64,000 nt of DNA from Bradyrhizobium lupini (GTDB taxonomy: Bacteria > Pseudomonadota > Alphaproteobacteria > Rhizobiales > Xanthobacteraceae), in the NCBI RefSeq assembly GCF_040939785.1, contig NZ_CP162553.1:4917001-4981000 (forward strand), given 5' to 3'. The notes beneath the pieces were generated by a model. The model searched no databases and was not told the DNA's origin. It saw nothing but the letters and a program-made list of their open reading frames with translations. Shown piece after piece: positions 1-8,428 of this stretch (its first letter is position 1; every line of letters begins with the position of its first letter). The translations under genes were made by a program, and so were the position numbers.

Positions 1-981
1 GACGACCTCGTGCGCTCCGGCGGTCGCGGCGCGATCGAGGAGGTGATCGCGGCGGCGCGTCCGCTCGCCGAGATGATCTGGTCGCGCGAGCTCGAAGGCG
101 GCAATTTCGCCACTCCCGAGCGCCGCGCCGCGCTGGAGGCGCGCATCAAGGAGCTCTCCAACGGCATCCGCGACGAGGTGGTGCGGCGCTATTATCGGCA
201 GGATCTTGCCGAGCGGCTCCAGCGTGCCTTTGCCCCCGAAGGCGGGCGCGGCGGCTTTGGCGCCGGCCGTGGCAATTTCCGCCCCGGGCCCGGCGGTCGC
301 CAGTTCCAGCCCCGCGGTGGGGGAGGCGCGAATCGATTCGGCGGTCAGGGATTTGGTGGCCGCCGCGGCCCGCCCGGCCCGATCCAGCTGCCCTCCGGGC
401 CCTATCAGGCGGCGAGCGCGCAGCTGGCGGCAAGCCCGATCATGCGCGGCCAACGCAGCGCCATCTCCCGCCGGGAGGCCCTGATCCTGCAAATCCTGAT
501 CAACCACCCCTGGCTCCTCCACGATCATCTCGAGGAAGTCGCGGCCCTGGAGCTGGCCCATCCCGAGGTCCATAAGCTCCGGGCCGGCATCATCGCCGCC
601 TTCGCCAACGACCATCACCATTCGCCGGACCCCGGCGAGCTCGCCGAGAAGATGCGCAGCGACCTCGAGAAGGGTGGATTTTCTCAGGCCCTTCAAAGGG
701 TTGAGGGCGGCATCACGACCGCGGCGGTGTGGGGCGCCCGCGAGGGCGCCGCACGGGACGACGTTCTCTCCACCTGGCATCAGCTGGTCGCCTTGCATCG
801 GCAGTACCATTCACTACTTAGAGAGCTGAAAGACGCCGAGCTGGCCTTGGGGGAAGATCCCAGCGAGGCCAACATGGCGTGGCTGCGCGACGTCAAGGCT
901 CGGATAGGCGAAGTCGACGGCACCGAGGCCCTGATCGAGGGTTTTGGCGAGCTGTCGGGCCGGTTCCAGAAGAGCGTGTGA
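1..981 (+). CDS. dnaG: DNA primase, C-terminal part (5' end outside window)
   Basis: The open frame runs in from the left edge and ends at the TGA at 979-981, so only the last ~326 residues are seen. DnaG makes the RNA primers for Okazaki fragments. The visible part holds the end of the catalytic core, a linker (roughly residues 75-125 of the fragment) made almost only of Gly, Arg, Pro and Phe, and a helical C-terminal domain beginning near ISRREALILQ that matches the DnaB-helicase-interacting domain. rpoD follows after 377 bases, the conserved primase/sigma order of the macromolecular-synthesis cluster. The catalytic zinc and TOPRIM motifs lie outside the window. Identity rests on the C-terminal domain and this gene order. 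Confidence 0.88.
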   Translation, partial: DDLVRSGGRGAIEEVIAAARPLAEMIWSRELEGGNFATPERRAALEARIKELSNGIRDEVVRRYYRQDLAERLQRAFAPEGGRGGFGAGRGNFRPGPGGRQFQPRGGGGANRFGGQGFGGRRGPPGPIQLPSGPYQAASAQLAASPIMRGQRSAISRREALILQILINHPWLLHDHLEEVAALELAHPEVHKLRAGIIAAFANDHHHSPDPGELAEKMRSDLEKGGFSQALQRVEGGITTAAVWGAREGAARDDVLSTWHQLVALHRQYHSLLRELKDAELALGEDPSEANMAWLRDVKARIGEVDGTEALIEGFGELSGRFQKSV

Positions 982-1358
982 TGAAAGAATCATGCGGACG
1001 GCCGGGACCGGAACCGCTAAAAGACTCGCCAAATCCGAGGTTTGGCGGCAAAAACAGGGTTAATCGAGGCTTAACGGTCTTGTAGCACTTTGGCCACCAG
1101 GCGGCCGCAGGCAGAACAGACGCGTCAGGAATGAATCCGCGCAATTGCTGTTGGCACTACACCTGCATCCGCTGCGACAAAGAGGCTCTACGAAGCGTTA
1201 GGCAAATCCGGCGAGTGAAAGGTCGGGGGTGGCGACAAGAGGTCCGCGCCGCCCTTTCCGTGTCGAGATCTGACGAAGCGAGAGCATCGAGCAACAGGTT
1301 CAAGTGATTTCACGCGGGCGCGGCGAACGTCTGTGTGAAACGCGTTTAGGAGCAATGG
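982..1358 (+). other. dnaG-rpoD intergenic / rpoD leader
   Basis: This 377-base gap has no convincing gene. It presumably carries the rpoD promoter(s). A sigma-54-like element is listed separately. The rpoD ribosome-binding site AGGAG lies at 1348-1352. A second ATG at 1355 is out of frame and too close to the Shine-Dalgarno, which favours 1359 as the start. Confidence 0.5.
1152..1167 (+). promoter_or_regulatory. sigma-54-like -24/-12 element upstream of rpoD
   Basis: TGGCAC, five bases, then CTGCA. GG and GC are separated by exactly ten bases, as required for RpoN promoters, and the match to TGGCAC-N5-TTGCA has one mismatch. It points toward rpoD, about 190 bases away. A chance match is quite possible in 64 kb. 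Confidence 0.25.
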
Positions 1359-3509
1359 ATGGCCACCAAGGCAAAGACGCTGCAGGCGAAGGACAAGGAA
1401 AAAGACGACAAGGCAGCGGACGCGCCGGAGAAGGACTCCCAGGACGCGCCCTCGCCGTTGCTCGATCTGTCCGACGCGGCCGTGAAGAAGATGATCAAGC
1501 AGGCCAAGAAGCGCGGCTTCGTGACCTTCGATCAGCTCAACGAAGTTTTGCCGTCCGACCAGACCTCTCCCGAGCAGATCGAGGACATCATGTCCATGCT
1601 CTCGGACATGGGCATCAACGTCACCGAAGCCGACGATAGCGAAGGCGAGGAGGACAAGGACGAGGGCGGCGAGGACGAGACCGACAACGAGCTCGTCGAA
1701 GTCACCCAGAAGGCCGTCACCGAGGTCAAGAAGAGCGAGCCGGGCGAGCGCACCGACGATCCCGTGCGCATGTATCTGCGCGAGATGGGCACCGTCGAGC
1801 TGCTGTCGCGCGAAGGCGAAATTGCGATTGCGAAGCGCATCGAGGCCGGCCGGGAGGCGATGATCGCAGGGCTGTGCGAAAGCCCGCTGACCTTCCAGGC
1901 CATCATCATCTGGCGCGACGAGCTCAACGAAGGAAAGATCTTCCTTCGTGACATCATCGATCTCGAAGCCACCTATGCTGGGCCCGACGCCAAGGCCGGC
2001 ATGAACAATGCGATGATCGCCGGTCCGAACGGCGAGACCGGTGAAGCGTCGGCCGAAGGCGGCCAGGCTACCGGCGCCGCGCCGGCGCATGTCGCGCCGC
2101 CCGCCGCACCGCCGGCGCCGACCCCGTTCCGCGCCGCGCCTGCGCCCGGCAATGCCGGCGACGCCGCGAAGGATCCCGCGGAGTCCGCCGCCGAAGCCGA
2201 CATGGACGAGGACGACGAGTTCGAGAACCAGATGTCGCTTGCGGCGATCGAGGCCGAGCTCAAGCCGAAGGTCGTCGAGATCTTCGACAAGATCGCCGAC
2301 AGCTACAAGAAGCTGCGCAAGCTGCAAGAGCAGGACATCCAGAACCAGCTCGAGAGCACCTCGCACGGGCCCTCGCTCTCGCCGCACCAGGAGCGCAAAT
2401 ACCGCAAGCTCAAGGACGAGATCATCGTCGAGGTGAAGTCGCTGCGCCTGAACCAGGCGCGTATCGACAGTCTCGTCGAGCAGCTCTACGACATCAACAA
2501 GCGCCTCGTCTCGCATGAGGGCCGCCTGATGCGCCTTGCCGACAGCCATGGCGTCGCGCGCGAAGACTTCCTGCGCAACTACACCGGCTCGGAGCTCGAT
2601 CCGCGCTGGCTCAACCGTGTCTCGAAGCTGTCGGCCAAGGGCTGGAAGAACTTCGTCCATCACGAGAAGGACCGCATCAAGGACCTCCGCCACGAGGTGC
2701 ATCAGTTAGCTGCGCTGACCGGCTTGGAGATTATCGAGTTCCGCAAGATCGTGCACTCGGTGCAGAAGGGCGAGCGCGAAGCCCGCCAGGCCAAGAAGGA
2801 GATGGTGGAAGCCAACCTCCGTCTCGTGATCTCGATCGCCAAGAAATACACCAATCGCGGCCTGCAGTTCCTCGACCTGATCCAGGAAGGCAACATCGGC
2901 CTGATGAAGGCGGTCGACAAGTTCGAGTATCGCCGCGGCTACAAGTTCTCGACCTACGCCACGTGGTGGATCCGGCAGGCGATCACCCGCTCGATCGCCG
3001 ACCAGGCGCGTACCATCCGCATCCCCGTGCACATGATCGAGACGATCAACAAGATCGTGCGCACCTCGCGCCAGATGCTCAACGAGATCGGCCGCGAGCC
3101 CACTCCTGAGGAATTGGCCGAGAAGCTCGGCATGCCGCTGGAGAAAGTCCGAAAAGTCCTCAAGATCGCCAAGGAGCCGCTGTCGCTGGAGACGCCCGTC
3201 GGCGACGAAGAGGATTCACATCTCGGCGATTTCATCGAGGACAAGAACGCGATCCTGCCGATCGACGCCGCGATCCAGTCCAACCTGCGCGAGACCACCA
3301 CGCGCGTGCTGGCCTCGCTCACCCCGCGCGAAGAACGCGTGCTGCGCATGCGCTTCGGCATCGGCATGAACACCGACCACACGCTGGAAGAAGTCGGCCA
3401 GCAGTTCTCGGTGACGAGAGAGCGTATTCGTCAGATCGAAGCGAAGGCGCTGCGCAAGCTGAAGCACCCGTCAAGGTCGCGGAAGCTGCGGTCGTTCCTG
3501 GATAACTAG
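1359..3509 (+). CDS. rpoD: RNA polymerase primary sigma factor (sigma-70)
   Basis: 716 residues, the normal size of an alphaproteobacterial RpoD. Region 1.1 occupies about residues 30-95, followed by an acidic Glu/Asp stretch. Region 1.2 starts at [21 protein letters not shown] non-conserved insert contains a Pro/Ala-rich stretch (about 225-280). Region 2 spans ~483-555, with [20 protein letters not shown] (core binding) and [18 protein letters not shown] (-10 recognition). The region 4.2 helix-turn-helix near 676-703 includes [19 protein letters not shown]. It directs RNA polymerase to housekeeping promoters. AGGAG at 1348-1352 sets the ATG at 1359. A strong hairpin terminator follows 32 bases after the stop. 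Confidence 0.98.
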   Translation: MATKAKTLQAKDKEKDDKAADAPEKDSQDAPSPLLDLSDAAVKKMIKQAKKRGFVTFDQLNEVLPSDQTSPEQIEDIMSMLSDMGINVTEADDSEGEEDKDEGGEDETDNELVEVTQKAVTEVKKSEPGERTDDPVRMYLREMGTVELLSREGEIAIAKRIEAGREAMIAGLCESPLTFQAIIIWRDELNEGKIFLRDIIDLEATYAGPDAKAGMNNAMIAGPNGETGEASAEGGQATGAAPAHVAPPAAPPAPTPFRAAPAPGNAGDAAKDPAESAAEADMDEDDEFENQMSLAAIEAELKPKVVEIFDKIADSYKKLRKLQEQDIQNQLESTSHGPSLSPHQERKYRKLKDEIIVEVKSLRLNQARIDSLVEQLYDINKRLVSHEGRLMRLADSHGVAREDFLRNYTGSELDPRWLNRVSKLSAKGWKNFVHHEKDRIKDLRHEVHQLAALTGLEIIEFRKIVHSVQKGEREARQAKKEMVEANLRLVISIAKKYTNRGLQFLDLIQEGNIGLMKAVDKFEYRRGYKFSTYATWWIRQAITRSIADQARTIRIPVHMIETINKIVRTSRQMLNEIGREPTPEELAEKLGMPLEKVRKVLKIAKEPLSLETPVGDEEDSHLGDFIEDKNAILPIDAAIQSNLRETTTRVLASLTPREERVLRMRFGIGMNTDHTLEEVGQQFSVTRERIRQIEAKALRKLKHPSRSRKLRSFLDN

Positions 3510-3541
3510 TTCAAACGCCGCCACTTGGCTGTTGAAACAAG

Positions 3542-3570
3542 AACGGCGGGCGAAAGCCCGCCGTTTTCGT
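3542..3570 (+). terminator. Rho-independent terminator of rpoD
   Basis: Perfect 10-base stem AACGGCGGGC / GCCCGCCGTT with a GAAA tetraloop, followed by TTCGTT. It sits 32 bases after the rpoD stop. Confidence 0.85.
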
Positions 3571-3715
3571 TCATGCCTAGTTCGACAGCGTTCAGCCCAA
3601 AGAGGCTCATGCTTTTCCAATCGAATATACATCCGACGAGAGAGGCGCATCGATTCTGGAATTCCGGGTGGATGGCTCCAGCCTCGACGTCGCACAGATC
3701 GACATCTATGCTTCG

Positions 3716-4096
3716 ATGATGCCGGCTCACCTCACCGTCTGGTACAACACCCGTTGCCCTGTCTGCGATGCCGGCATCGACTGGCAGCGCAACAAGCTGT
3801 TGGCGCTGGTGCGCGCGGGCACGATCCAATTCAGGGATATCAACGAGCAGCCCGATGCGCTGGCGCACTTTGGCGCCACGCTCGACGACGTCAGGCGCCG
3901 CCTGCATGCGACCGATGAGGCCGGCCAACTCATCGTCGGCGCGGATGTCGCGGTTGCGCTGTGGGGCCTGACGCCGGGGGAGGGGCGGCTTGCGGAGTTG
4001 TTCGGCAATCGCGTGGCGCTGCCGTTCACCCGGTTCTTCTATAACCGGTTTGCCGATCTGCTGTTTGCCTGGAACAGGCGGAGCGGGCGCTGGTGA
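3716..4096 (+). CDS. DCC-family (DUF393) thiol-disulfide oxidoreductase
   Basis: About 126 residues from the paired ATGs at 3716/3719. A GTG at 3668 would add 16 residues, and no start has a strong Shine-Dalgarno. The N-terminus WYNTRCPVCDAGIDWQR is the family signature, with a CPVC redox pair where other members have DxxCPxC. It continues with IQFRDINE and ends in a hydrophobic/aromatic tail. DCC proteins have a thioredoxin-like fold and are predicted disulfide oxidoreductases. Substrates are mostly unknown. It lies alone between rpoD and a small convergent gene, so context says nothing about its partner. Confidence 0.8.
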   Translation: MMPAHLTVWYNTRCPVCDAGIDWQRNKLLALVRAGTIQFRDINEQPDALAHFGATLDDVRRRLHATDEAGQLIVGADVAVALWGLTPGEGRLAELFGNRVALPFTRFFYNRFADLLFAWNRRSGRW

Positions 4097-4114
4097 GCGC
4101 CTGCCTGGGTCGAC

Positions 4115-4351
4115 CTATTTCTTCTTCGCGCCGACCCGCTCGAGGTTCTTGATCTCAAGCGCCGGGCGGCCGGATTTTTCGGCGATCTCGCGGTCCTGCT
4201 CCATGATATAGGCGCGGGCCGGCTCGTCGCCGTCGAGGCCGCCGAGCAATTCGGCGGGCACGCGCCGGTTGGAGCGTTGTGAGCCGTCTTCATAGAAGAC
4301 GTTGAAAAAGGCGAATTCGCCCTTGGGATTGGTTCCGGGTTTTTTGGCCAT
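4115..4351 (-). CDS. Conserved small hypothetical protein
   Basis: 78 residues, starting MAKKPGTNPKG and ending in KNLERVGAKKK. It is hydrophilic and charged, with no signal peptide, membrane segment or Cys/His cluster. The central part FAFFNVFYEDGSQRSNRRVP contains the only hydrophobic patch. I do not recognise a family. Coding is supported by normal amino-acid composition, a Lys-rich start, and a fit between the convergent DCC gene and the next gap. Start and function are both tentative. Confidence 0.6.
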   Translation of the reverse strand: MAKKPGTNPKGEFAFFNVFYEDGSQRSNRRVPAELLGGLDGDEPARAYIMEQDREIAEKSGRPALEIKNLERVGAKKK

Positions 4352-4854
4352 GGCCGGCTTTTCGTCGATCAGGGGGCCATAGTCAAATGACTTTGGCAGG
4401 TTTCCGGTGGCTGGGCGCGGACCCTGCAGCGGCAGAACCAGCTGCGCGATCGATCGACGAACCCATTTACGAGGCGCCTCGATGTCGGGCGGAAGAGTCC
4501 AACGCTTCGTAAAACCCGATGCGCTCCTTAGGAGATCCTTGCCTCACCCTTGCCTCAACAAACGGCGGGCCGCGAAGCCCGCCGTTTATTTTGGTCTTCA
4601 GCGTCGCCCGGGGCTGGCGGGGCGACAACCTAGAATAGAATGTTATAACCGGCGCCATGCCATGGCAAGGCAAATCGCTGGCGCTGCGATGCCGCAGCGA
4701 GCGCATGAGATATGCAGTGGTCGCGACATCGGACTTCATTCGTCGAGCCAGGATGCGATTGGTTCTGGTGAGGATTTGCCGCTTTGACGCGAATCTGGTT
4801 CCCGGGCATGATCGCGCGCCGCTCTCCCGCCCATTCCCTGTAGGATTCATCCGA
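4352..4854. other. Intergenic region with an isolated terminator hairpin
   Basis: About 500 bases with no convincing protein gene. Frames on both strands here have improbable composition. It contains a strong terminator hairpin at 4560-4587, preceded by a tandem CCTTGCCTCA repeat, and the upstream region of the transglycosylase gene. A small RNA ending at the hairpin is possible (see findings). Confidence 0.4.
4560..4592 (+). terminator. Rho-independent terminator with no obvious upstream gene
   Basis: An 11-base stem AAACGGCGGGC / GCCCGCCGTTT with loop CGCGAA, followed by ATTTT. The nearest plus-strand gene upstream ends at 4096, and a minus-strand gene lies between. Confidence 0.7.
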
Positions 4855-5661
4855 ATGTCGAAATACGCCTTGGCCATCGCCTTCATCGCCTGTCTGGCCG
4901 GCGGATCGGCGCAAGCCGCGCGCTGCGGCGGCGACTTCAACAGCTTTGTCGCCAGCATGGCCTCGGAAGCGCAGGCCGCCGGCGTCTCGGCGAGCGTGAC
5001 CAGCGCGGCGCTCAGCGGCGTGCAGCAGGACGGCGCGGTGCTCGCCTTCGACCGGCGCCAGCGCTACACCTTCAACAAGAGCTTCGAGCAGTATGTCTCG
5101 ACCCGCGTCGGCCCCGGCCGCATCAATGGCGGCAAGGCGCTGTTGCAGCGCCATGCCGCGCTGCTCTCACGCATCGAGCAGCAGTTCGGCGTGCCCCGCT
5201 ATATCCTGGTTGCGATCTGGGGGCTGGAGAGCGATTTCGGCAAGGGCGACATCGGCAAGCTGCCGGTGGTCCGCACGCTGGCGACGCTCGCGCATGACTG
5301 CCGCCGCACCGAGCTATTCCAGGGCGAGCTGCTCGCGGCGCTGAAGATCGTGCAGCGCGGTGACCTGCCGCTGCGCGACCTGATCGGCGCCTATGCCGGC
5401 GAGATCGGCCAGACCCAGTTCCTGCCGTCCTCCTACATCAAGTACGGCGTCGATTTCGACGGCGACGGCCACGTCGATCTCCGCCACAGCGTCCCCGACG
5501 TGCTCGCCTCGACCGCGAACCTGCTCCACACCAGCGGCTTCAAGATGGGCCAGCCCTACAGCGAAGGCACCGCCAATTTCGAGGCCATGCGCGAATGGAA
5601 CAGGGCGGTGATCTATCGCAAGACGATCGGGTATTTTGCCGATCGGCTGGCGGGGCAGTGA
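4855..5661 (+). CDS. Lytic murein transglycosylase (MltB / SLT_2 family)
   Basis: 268 residues. It cleaves the MurNAc-GlcNAc bond of peptidoglycan in the periplasm with formation of 1,6-anhydroMurNAc. A Sec signal peptide (residues 1-21, cut after GGSAQA) sets the start at the ATG at 4855, as the frame open upstream is not protein-like. The SLT_2 signature is clear: VAIWGLESDFG contains the catalytic Glu, and GAYAGEIGQTQFLPSSYIKY and VDFDGDGHVDL are typical of MltB. It lacks the C-terminal peptidoglycan-binding domain of longer members. No lipobox is present, so a soluble periplasmic enzyme is expected. Confidence 0.9.
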   Translation: MSKYALAIAFIACLAGGSAQAARCGGDFNSFVASMASEAQAAGVSASVTSAALSGVQQDGAVLAFDRRQRYTFNKSFEQYVSTRVGPGRINGGKALLQRHAALLSRIEQQFGVPRYILVAIWGLESDFGKGDIGKLPVVRTLATLAHDCRRTELFQGELLAALKIVQRGDLPLRDLIGAYAGEIGQTQFLPSSYIKYGVDFDGDGHVDLRHSVPDVLASTANLLHTSGFKMGQPYSEGTANFEAMREWNRAVIYRKTIGYFADRLAGQ

Positions 5662-5701
5662 GGGGAGCCAAAGAGACGGAGCACTCGCGCACATACTTGG
5701 T

Positions 5702-5801
5702 GTCATCGCCCGCGAAGGCGGGCGATCCAGTATTCCAGAGACCGCGCGAGAATACGGAGAGGCTGCGGCGTACTGGATTCCCCGCCTTCGCGGGGAATGA
5801 C
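5702..5801. repeat. Long imperfect inverted repeat, family A copy 1
   Basis: The left arm contains the palindrome GCCCGCGAAGGCGGGC followed by GATCCAGTA. The right arm is TACTGGATTCCCCGCC followed by TTCGCGGGGAATGAC. The same element in inverse orientation is at 55548-55648. It can fold into a long stem with a ~40-base loop and lies between convergent genes. Confidence 0.85.
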
Positions 5802-5856
5802 AACGGAGAGGTCCGTGAACGCTCGCCAGGACGACGGTTTAATTCGACGGCGCCCC

Positions 5857-6690
5857 TCACTCCGTCCCCTTCGCCATCCTCTCCAGCTTGCGCTGCAACG
5901 GCGCCCAGTACGTTGCCGGGCGGAAGCGCTGCAGGAGATCCATGAAGCGGGCGTCGTTGCCGATCAGGATGCGCGGCTCGTTTCTCTCGATGCCCTTGAT
6001 GATGCGCAGCGCGGCGTCCCGGGGCGTGGTCCTTGCCGCGTTCTCGAACCGCTCGATCGATTGCGACCGGCGTGCGTTGTCGGTGACGCCGACCCCGGTG
6101 CGCGAGTTGCGGGCGATGGCGGTGGCGACGCCGCCAGGATGCACGACCGACAGCCTGACAGGGCTGCCCGCCATGGCCAGCTCGTGCCGCACGCTCTCGG
6201 AAAAGCCGCGCACCGCGAATTTCGCCGCGGCATAGGCCGACTGTCCCGGCGGGGCGATGATGCCGAAGATCGAGGACAAATTGACGATGTGCGCCTCTGG
6301 CCTCGTCCTCAGATGCGGCAGGAAGGCGCGCGTGCCGTGCACCACGCCCCAGAAATTGATGTCGAACAGCCAGTCCATCTGCGCCTGGTCGATCTCCTCG
6401 AACGATCCCATCAGTGCAACGCCGGCATTGTTGACGACGATGCCAAGTGCGGGATGCGCGGTGGCCGCCTCACGCGCGAATTGCGCGATGTCGTCGGGCT
6501 CGCTGACATCGACGCGATGCAGGCTGAGCTTGCTTGCGGCGCCGATCTCGGCCGCGAGCGTCTTCAGCCCGGGCTCGTCGCGATCGGCGAGCGCGAGATC
6601 GCAGCCGCGCCGTGCAAGCTCGATCGCCAGTGCGCGGCCGATGCCGCTTGCCGCTCCGGTGATAGCGGCGGCGCCGCGGATTGCAGTCAT
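5857..6690 (-). CDS. SDR-family oxidoreductase
   Basis: 277 residues, a classical short-chain dehydrogenase/reductase of ordinary size. The nucleotide-binding TGAASGIGRAL is at the N-terminus. An Asp near DRDEPGL at the end of beta-2 suggests NAD preference. NNAGVA, the catalytic Ser in VNLSS and YaaaK in SAYAAAKFAVRGFSE follow in order. The C-terminal extension (ERNEPRILIGNDARFMDLLQ) resembles SDRs annotated as acetoin- or lipid-related dehydrogenases. Its substrate cannot be told. It stands alone, convergent with the transglycosylase gene across the inverted repeat. Confidence 0.88.
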   Translation of the reverse strand: MTAIRGAAAITGAASGIGRALAIELARRGCDLALADRDEPGLKTLAAEIGAASKLSLHRVDVSEPDDIAQFAREAATAHPALGIVVNNAGVALMGSFEEIDQAQMDWLFDINFWGVVHGTRAFLPHLRTRPEAHIVNLSSIFGIIAPPGQSAYAAAKFAVRGFSESVRHELAMAGSPVRLSVVHPGGVATAIARNSRTGVGVTDNARRSQSIERFENAARTTPRDAALRIIKGIERNEPRILIGNDARFMDLLQRFRPATYWAPLQRKLERMAKGTE

Positions 6691-6820
6691 GATGATCCAC
6701 CCGTCGAGCCACTTGAGCGGAACTATGATTTACATTTTTTCATATTGGAACCGAACCGCATGGCGGTTCCCACCTTAACCTACGTTACTTGATGAAGACA
6801 GGCAGCATTGGGAGCCGCCG

Positions 6821-7195
6821 ATGGGACAAGCAAAGCCGTTTCGAGCCACCGCACTGATCGTGGAAGACGACCTCATGCAGAGGGAGATGCTCAGTCTTCT
6901 TCTCGAAGAAAGCGGCTACGACGTCATTCAATGCGAGAGCGCCGAGGCGGCCGAGCTTGTGCTGGAGAAGAGCGCCGGCGCGCTCTGCCTGATGATGACC
7001 GACGTTCAGCTTGCCGGCCGCATGAACGGCGTCGAGCTCGCGCATGTCGCCAAGGACCGCAACCCGAAGCTCGACGTCGTCGTCACCTCCGGCCGGCCCT
7101 TGATGCAGGCCTTGCCGAACGGCGCGAAGTTCTGGGCCAAGCCATGGGCGCCGCTCGACGTGCTCCGCGAGGCCGAGATCGCGCAGCTGTCCTGA
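6821..7195 (+). CDS. Stand-alone receiver (CheY-like) protein
   Basis: 124 residues comprising one receiver domain and no output domain. The acidic pair is E15/D16-D17 (IVEDD), the phospho-acceptor Asp is D61 (MMTDVQLAG), the switch Thr is T89 (VVTSG), and the conserved Lys is K107 (FWAKPW). A stand-alone receiver usually acts in a phosphorelay or by protein contact. No kinase is adjacent, so the partner is elsewhere. It starts at the ATG at 6821 after GGAGCCGCCG. The sequence ends soon after the FxxKPW motif, so the last helix is short. Confidence 0.88.
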   Translation: MGQAKPFRATALIVEDDLMQREMLSLLLEESGYDVIQCESAEAAELVLEKSAGALCLMMTDVQLAGRMNGVELAHVAKDRNPKLDVVVTSGRPLMQALPNGAKFWAKPWAPLDVLREAEIAQLS

Positions 7196-7251
7196 GGGTC
7201 GATCCGGCAGGCCGGCTTTCGTGGTCCGCGGCGCGGTGATAAGGTCGGTCC

Positions 7252-7863
7252 ATGACCTTGTCCTTCCTGCTCACCTCGCTGATCGTCGTCGCCTCGCCCG
7301 GCACCGACGTGCTCTACACGCTGGCGGCCGCGCTGACCCGCGGCTCGCGCGCGAGCATCGCCGCTGCCTTCGGCTGCACCCTCGGAATCGTGCCGCACAT
7401 GACGGCCGCGATGCTGGGGCTCGCCGCCGTGCTCCACACCAGCGCGCTCGCCTTCGCCGCGCTGAAATGGTGCGGTGTCGCCTATCTGCTCTACATGTCC
7501 TGGCAGGCGCTGCGCGAGACCGGGGCGCTGGCAGTCGACGGCGAGATCCGCGAGCGTTCGGTCGGTCGGGTGATCGTGACCGGCTTCCTGATCAACATCC
7601 TCAATCCAAAACTGTCGATCTTCTTCCTGGCTTTCCTGCCGCAGTTCATCGCCGCGGACGAAGCCCATGTGCTGGCGCGAATGCTGGAGTTGAGCGGCGC
7701 CTTCATGGCGATGACGTTTGCGGTGTTCGTGGTCTACGGCCTCTGTGCGGCATCGGTGCGCGAGCGCGTCATCTCCCGCCCGCGTGTCATGGCCTGGCTG
7801 CGCCGGAGTTTTGCCGCCGGCTTCGCCGCGCTCGGCGCCAAGCTGGCGTTCGCGGAGCGATAG
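7252..7863 (+). CDS. LysE/RhtB-family amino-acid exporter
   Basis: 203 residues with about six hydrophobic segments, an inner-membrane protein. The N-terminus MTLSFLLTSLIVVASPGTDVLYTL contains the family's ASPGPd-like motif. GCTLGIVPHM and FLINILNPKLSIFFLAFLPQ match the LysE signature. Members export basic or neutral amino acids, homoserine lactone or related small molecules; the substrate cannot be predicted here. No LysG-type regulator is adjacent. A short terminator hairpin follows. Confidence 0.9.
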   Translation: MTLSFLLTSLIVVASPGTDVLYTLAAALTRGSRASIAAAFGCTLGIVPHMTAAMLGLAAVLHTSALAFAALKWCGVAYLLYMSWQALRETGALAVDGEIRERSVGRVIVTGFLINILNPKLSIFFLAFLPQFIAADEAHVLARMLELSGAFMAMTFAVFVVYGLCAASVRERVISRPRVMAWLRRSFAAGFAALGAKLAFAER

Positions 7864-7883
7864 CTTCTCCAGCCAATAAAAAA

Positions 7884-7905
7884 GCGGGCCTTGCGCCCGC
7901 CATCT
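7884..7905 (+). terminator. Terminator after the LysE-family gene
   Basis: GCGGGC / GCCCGC stem (7884-7889 with 7895-7900) preceded by A6. The T-tract on the plus strand is poor (CATCTT), so it could serve minus-strand transcription from the microprotein gene equally well, where the A-run becomes T. Confidence 0.55.
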
Positions 7906-7975
7906 TCCAACTCAGAACTCCCACCCGACGCCCGGGCGGAGCGTGCTCCACCCGGGCAAAGAATAAGAAGCCTCG

Positions 7976-8047
7976 CTACTTCTTCTTCGCTGCCTTCTTG
8001 GCCTTCTTCTTCGTCGCCTTCTTCGCCTTCTTCGCTTTCTTAGCCAT
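7976..8047 (-). CDS. Lysine-rich 23-residue microprotein (histone H1-tail-like)
   Basis: Reading the minus strand from the ATG at 8045-8047 gives 23 residues made only of Met (1), Ala, Lys (15) and one Thr, arranged as AKK/AKKK repeats, ending in AAKKK and TAG. A good Shine-Dalgarno (AAGAGGA) lies five bases before the ATG. The composition resembles histone H1 C-terminal tails and bacterial Hc1/AlgP-type repeats, which bind DNA or RNA without fixed structure. On the plus strand the same bases read as TTC repeats. The strength of the case is the Shine-Dalgarno, the clean start and stop, and the hairpin downstream at 7884-7900, whose minus-strand copy is followed by a T-run. Confidence 0.65.
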   Translation of the reverse strand: MAKKAKKAKKATKKKAKKAAKKK

Positions 8048-8428
8048 AGGATCCTCTTCAGGGTTAATGGTGAAACGCGACACGAGGGATGCTCGGCGGA
8101 GGGCCAGCCTCGCAACATCCTCGATGACAAGCTCAGCAGATTCGCGCGCTTCTGCCCCGCGCTGTCACATCCGTGTCATCGCGTTATCCACAGCTCAGAT
8201 GCATTTTCGGGTGATTTTGGCTCACGAATCCGCGTCGCCGGCATGCCTAACGATCCGACAATGCGCCAGCCGTTCATGAATCCAAAACCAAAGTCATGCT
8301 TTCGCGGATCGCAGTGAGACTCCGTTAAGCGCGGCGGCGGCATTGTCCCCCCAAGAAAACGGGGACGGGATCATGGACGGTCAGCTGGCAGGGACGGAGG
8401 GCGCGACGCTGCGCGCGCCGCGTGCGCC
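8048..8428. other. Intergenic region between microprotein and diguanylate cyclase genes
   Basis: About 380 bases between divergent genes. It contains one perfect TTATCCACA (8184-8192), a possible 20-codon leader frame (8373-8435), and presumably promoters for both sides. Nothing else was recognised. Confidence 0.4.

Noticed and set aside
1188..2702. 504-residue minus-strand frame opposite rpoD
   Set aside because: Shadow of rpoD with no domain, low-complexity Leu/Val/Asp composition.
4407..4787. 126-residue plus-strand frame in the gap before the transglycosylase
   Set aside because: Improbable composition, runs through a terminator hairpin, no Shine-Dalgarno.
8184..8192. Perfect DnaA box TTATCCACA
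   Set aside because: Only one copy, no AT-rich region and no origin-associated genes, so no evidence of a replication origin.
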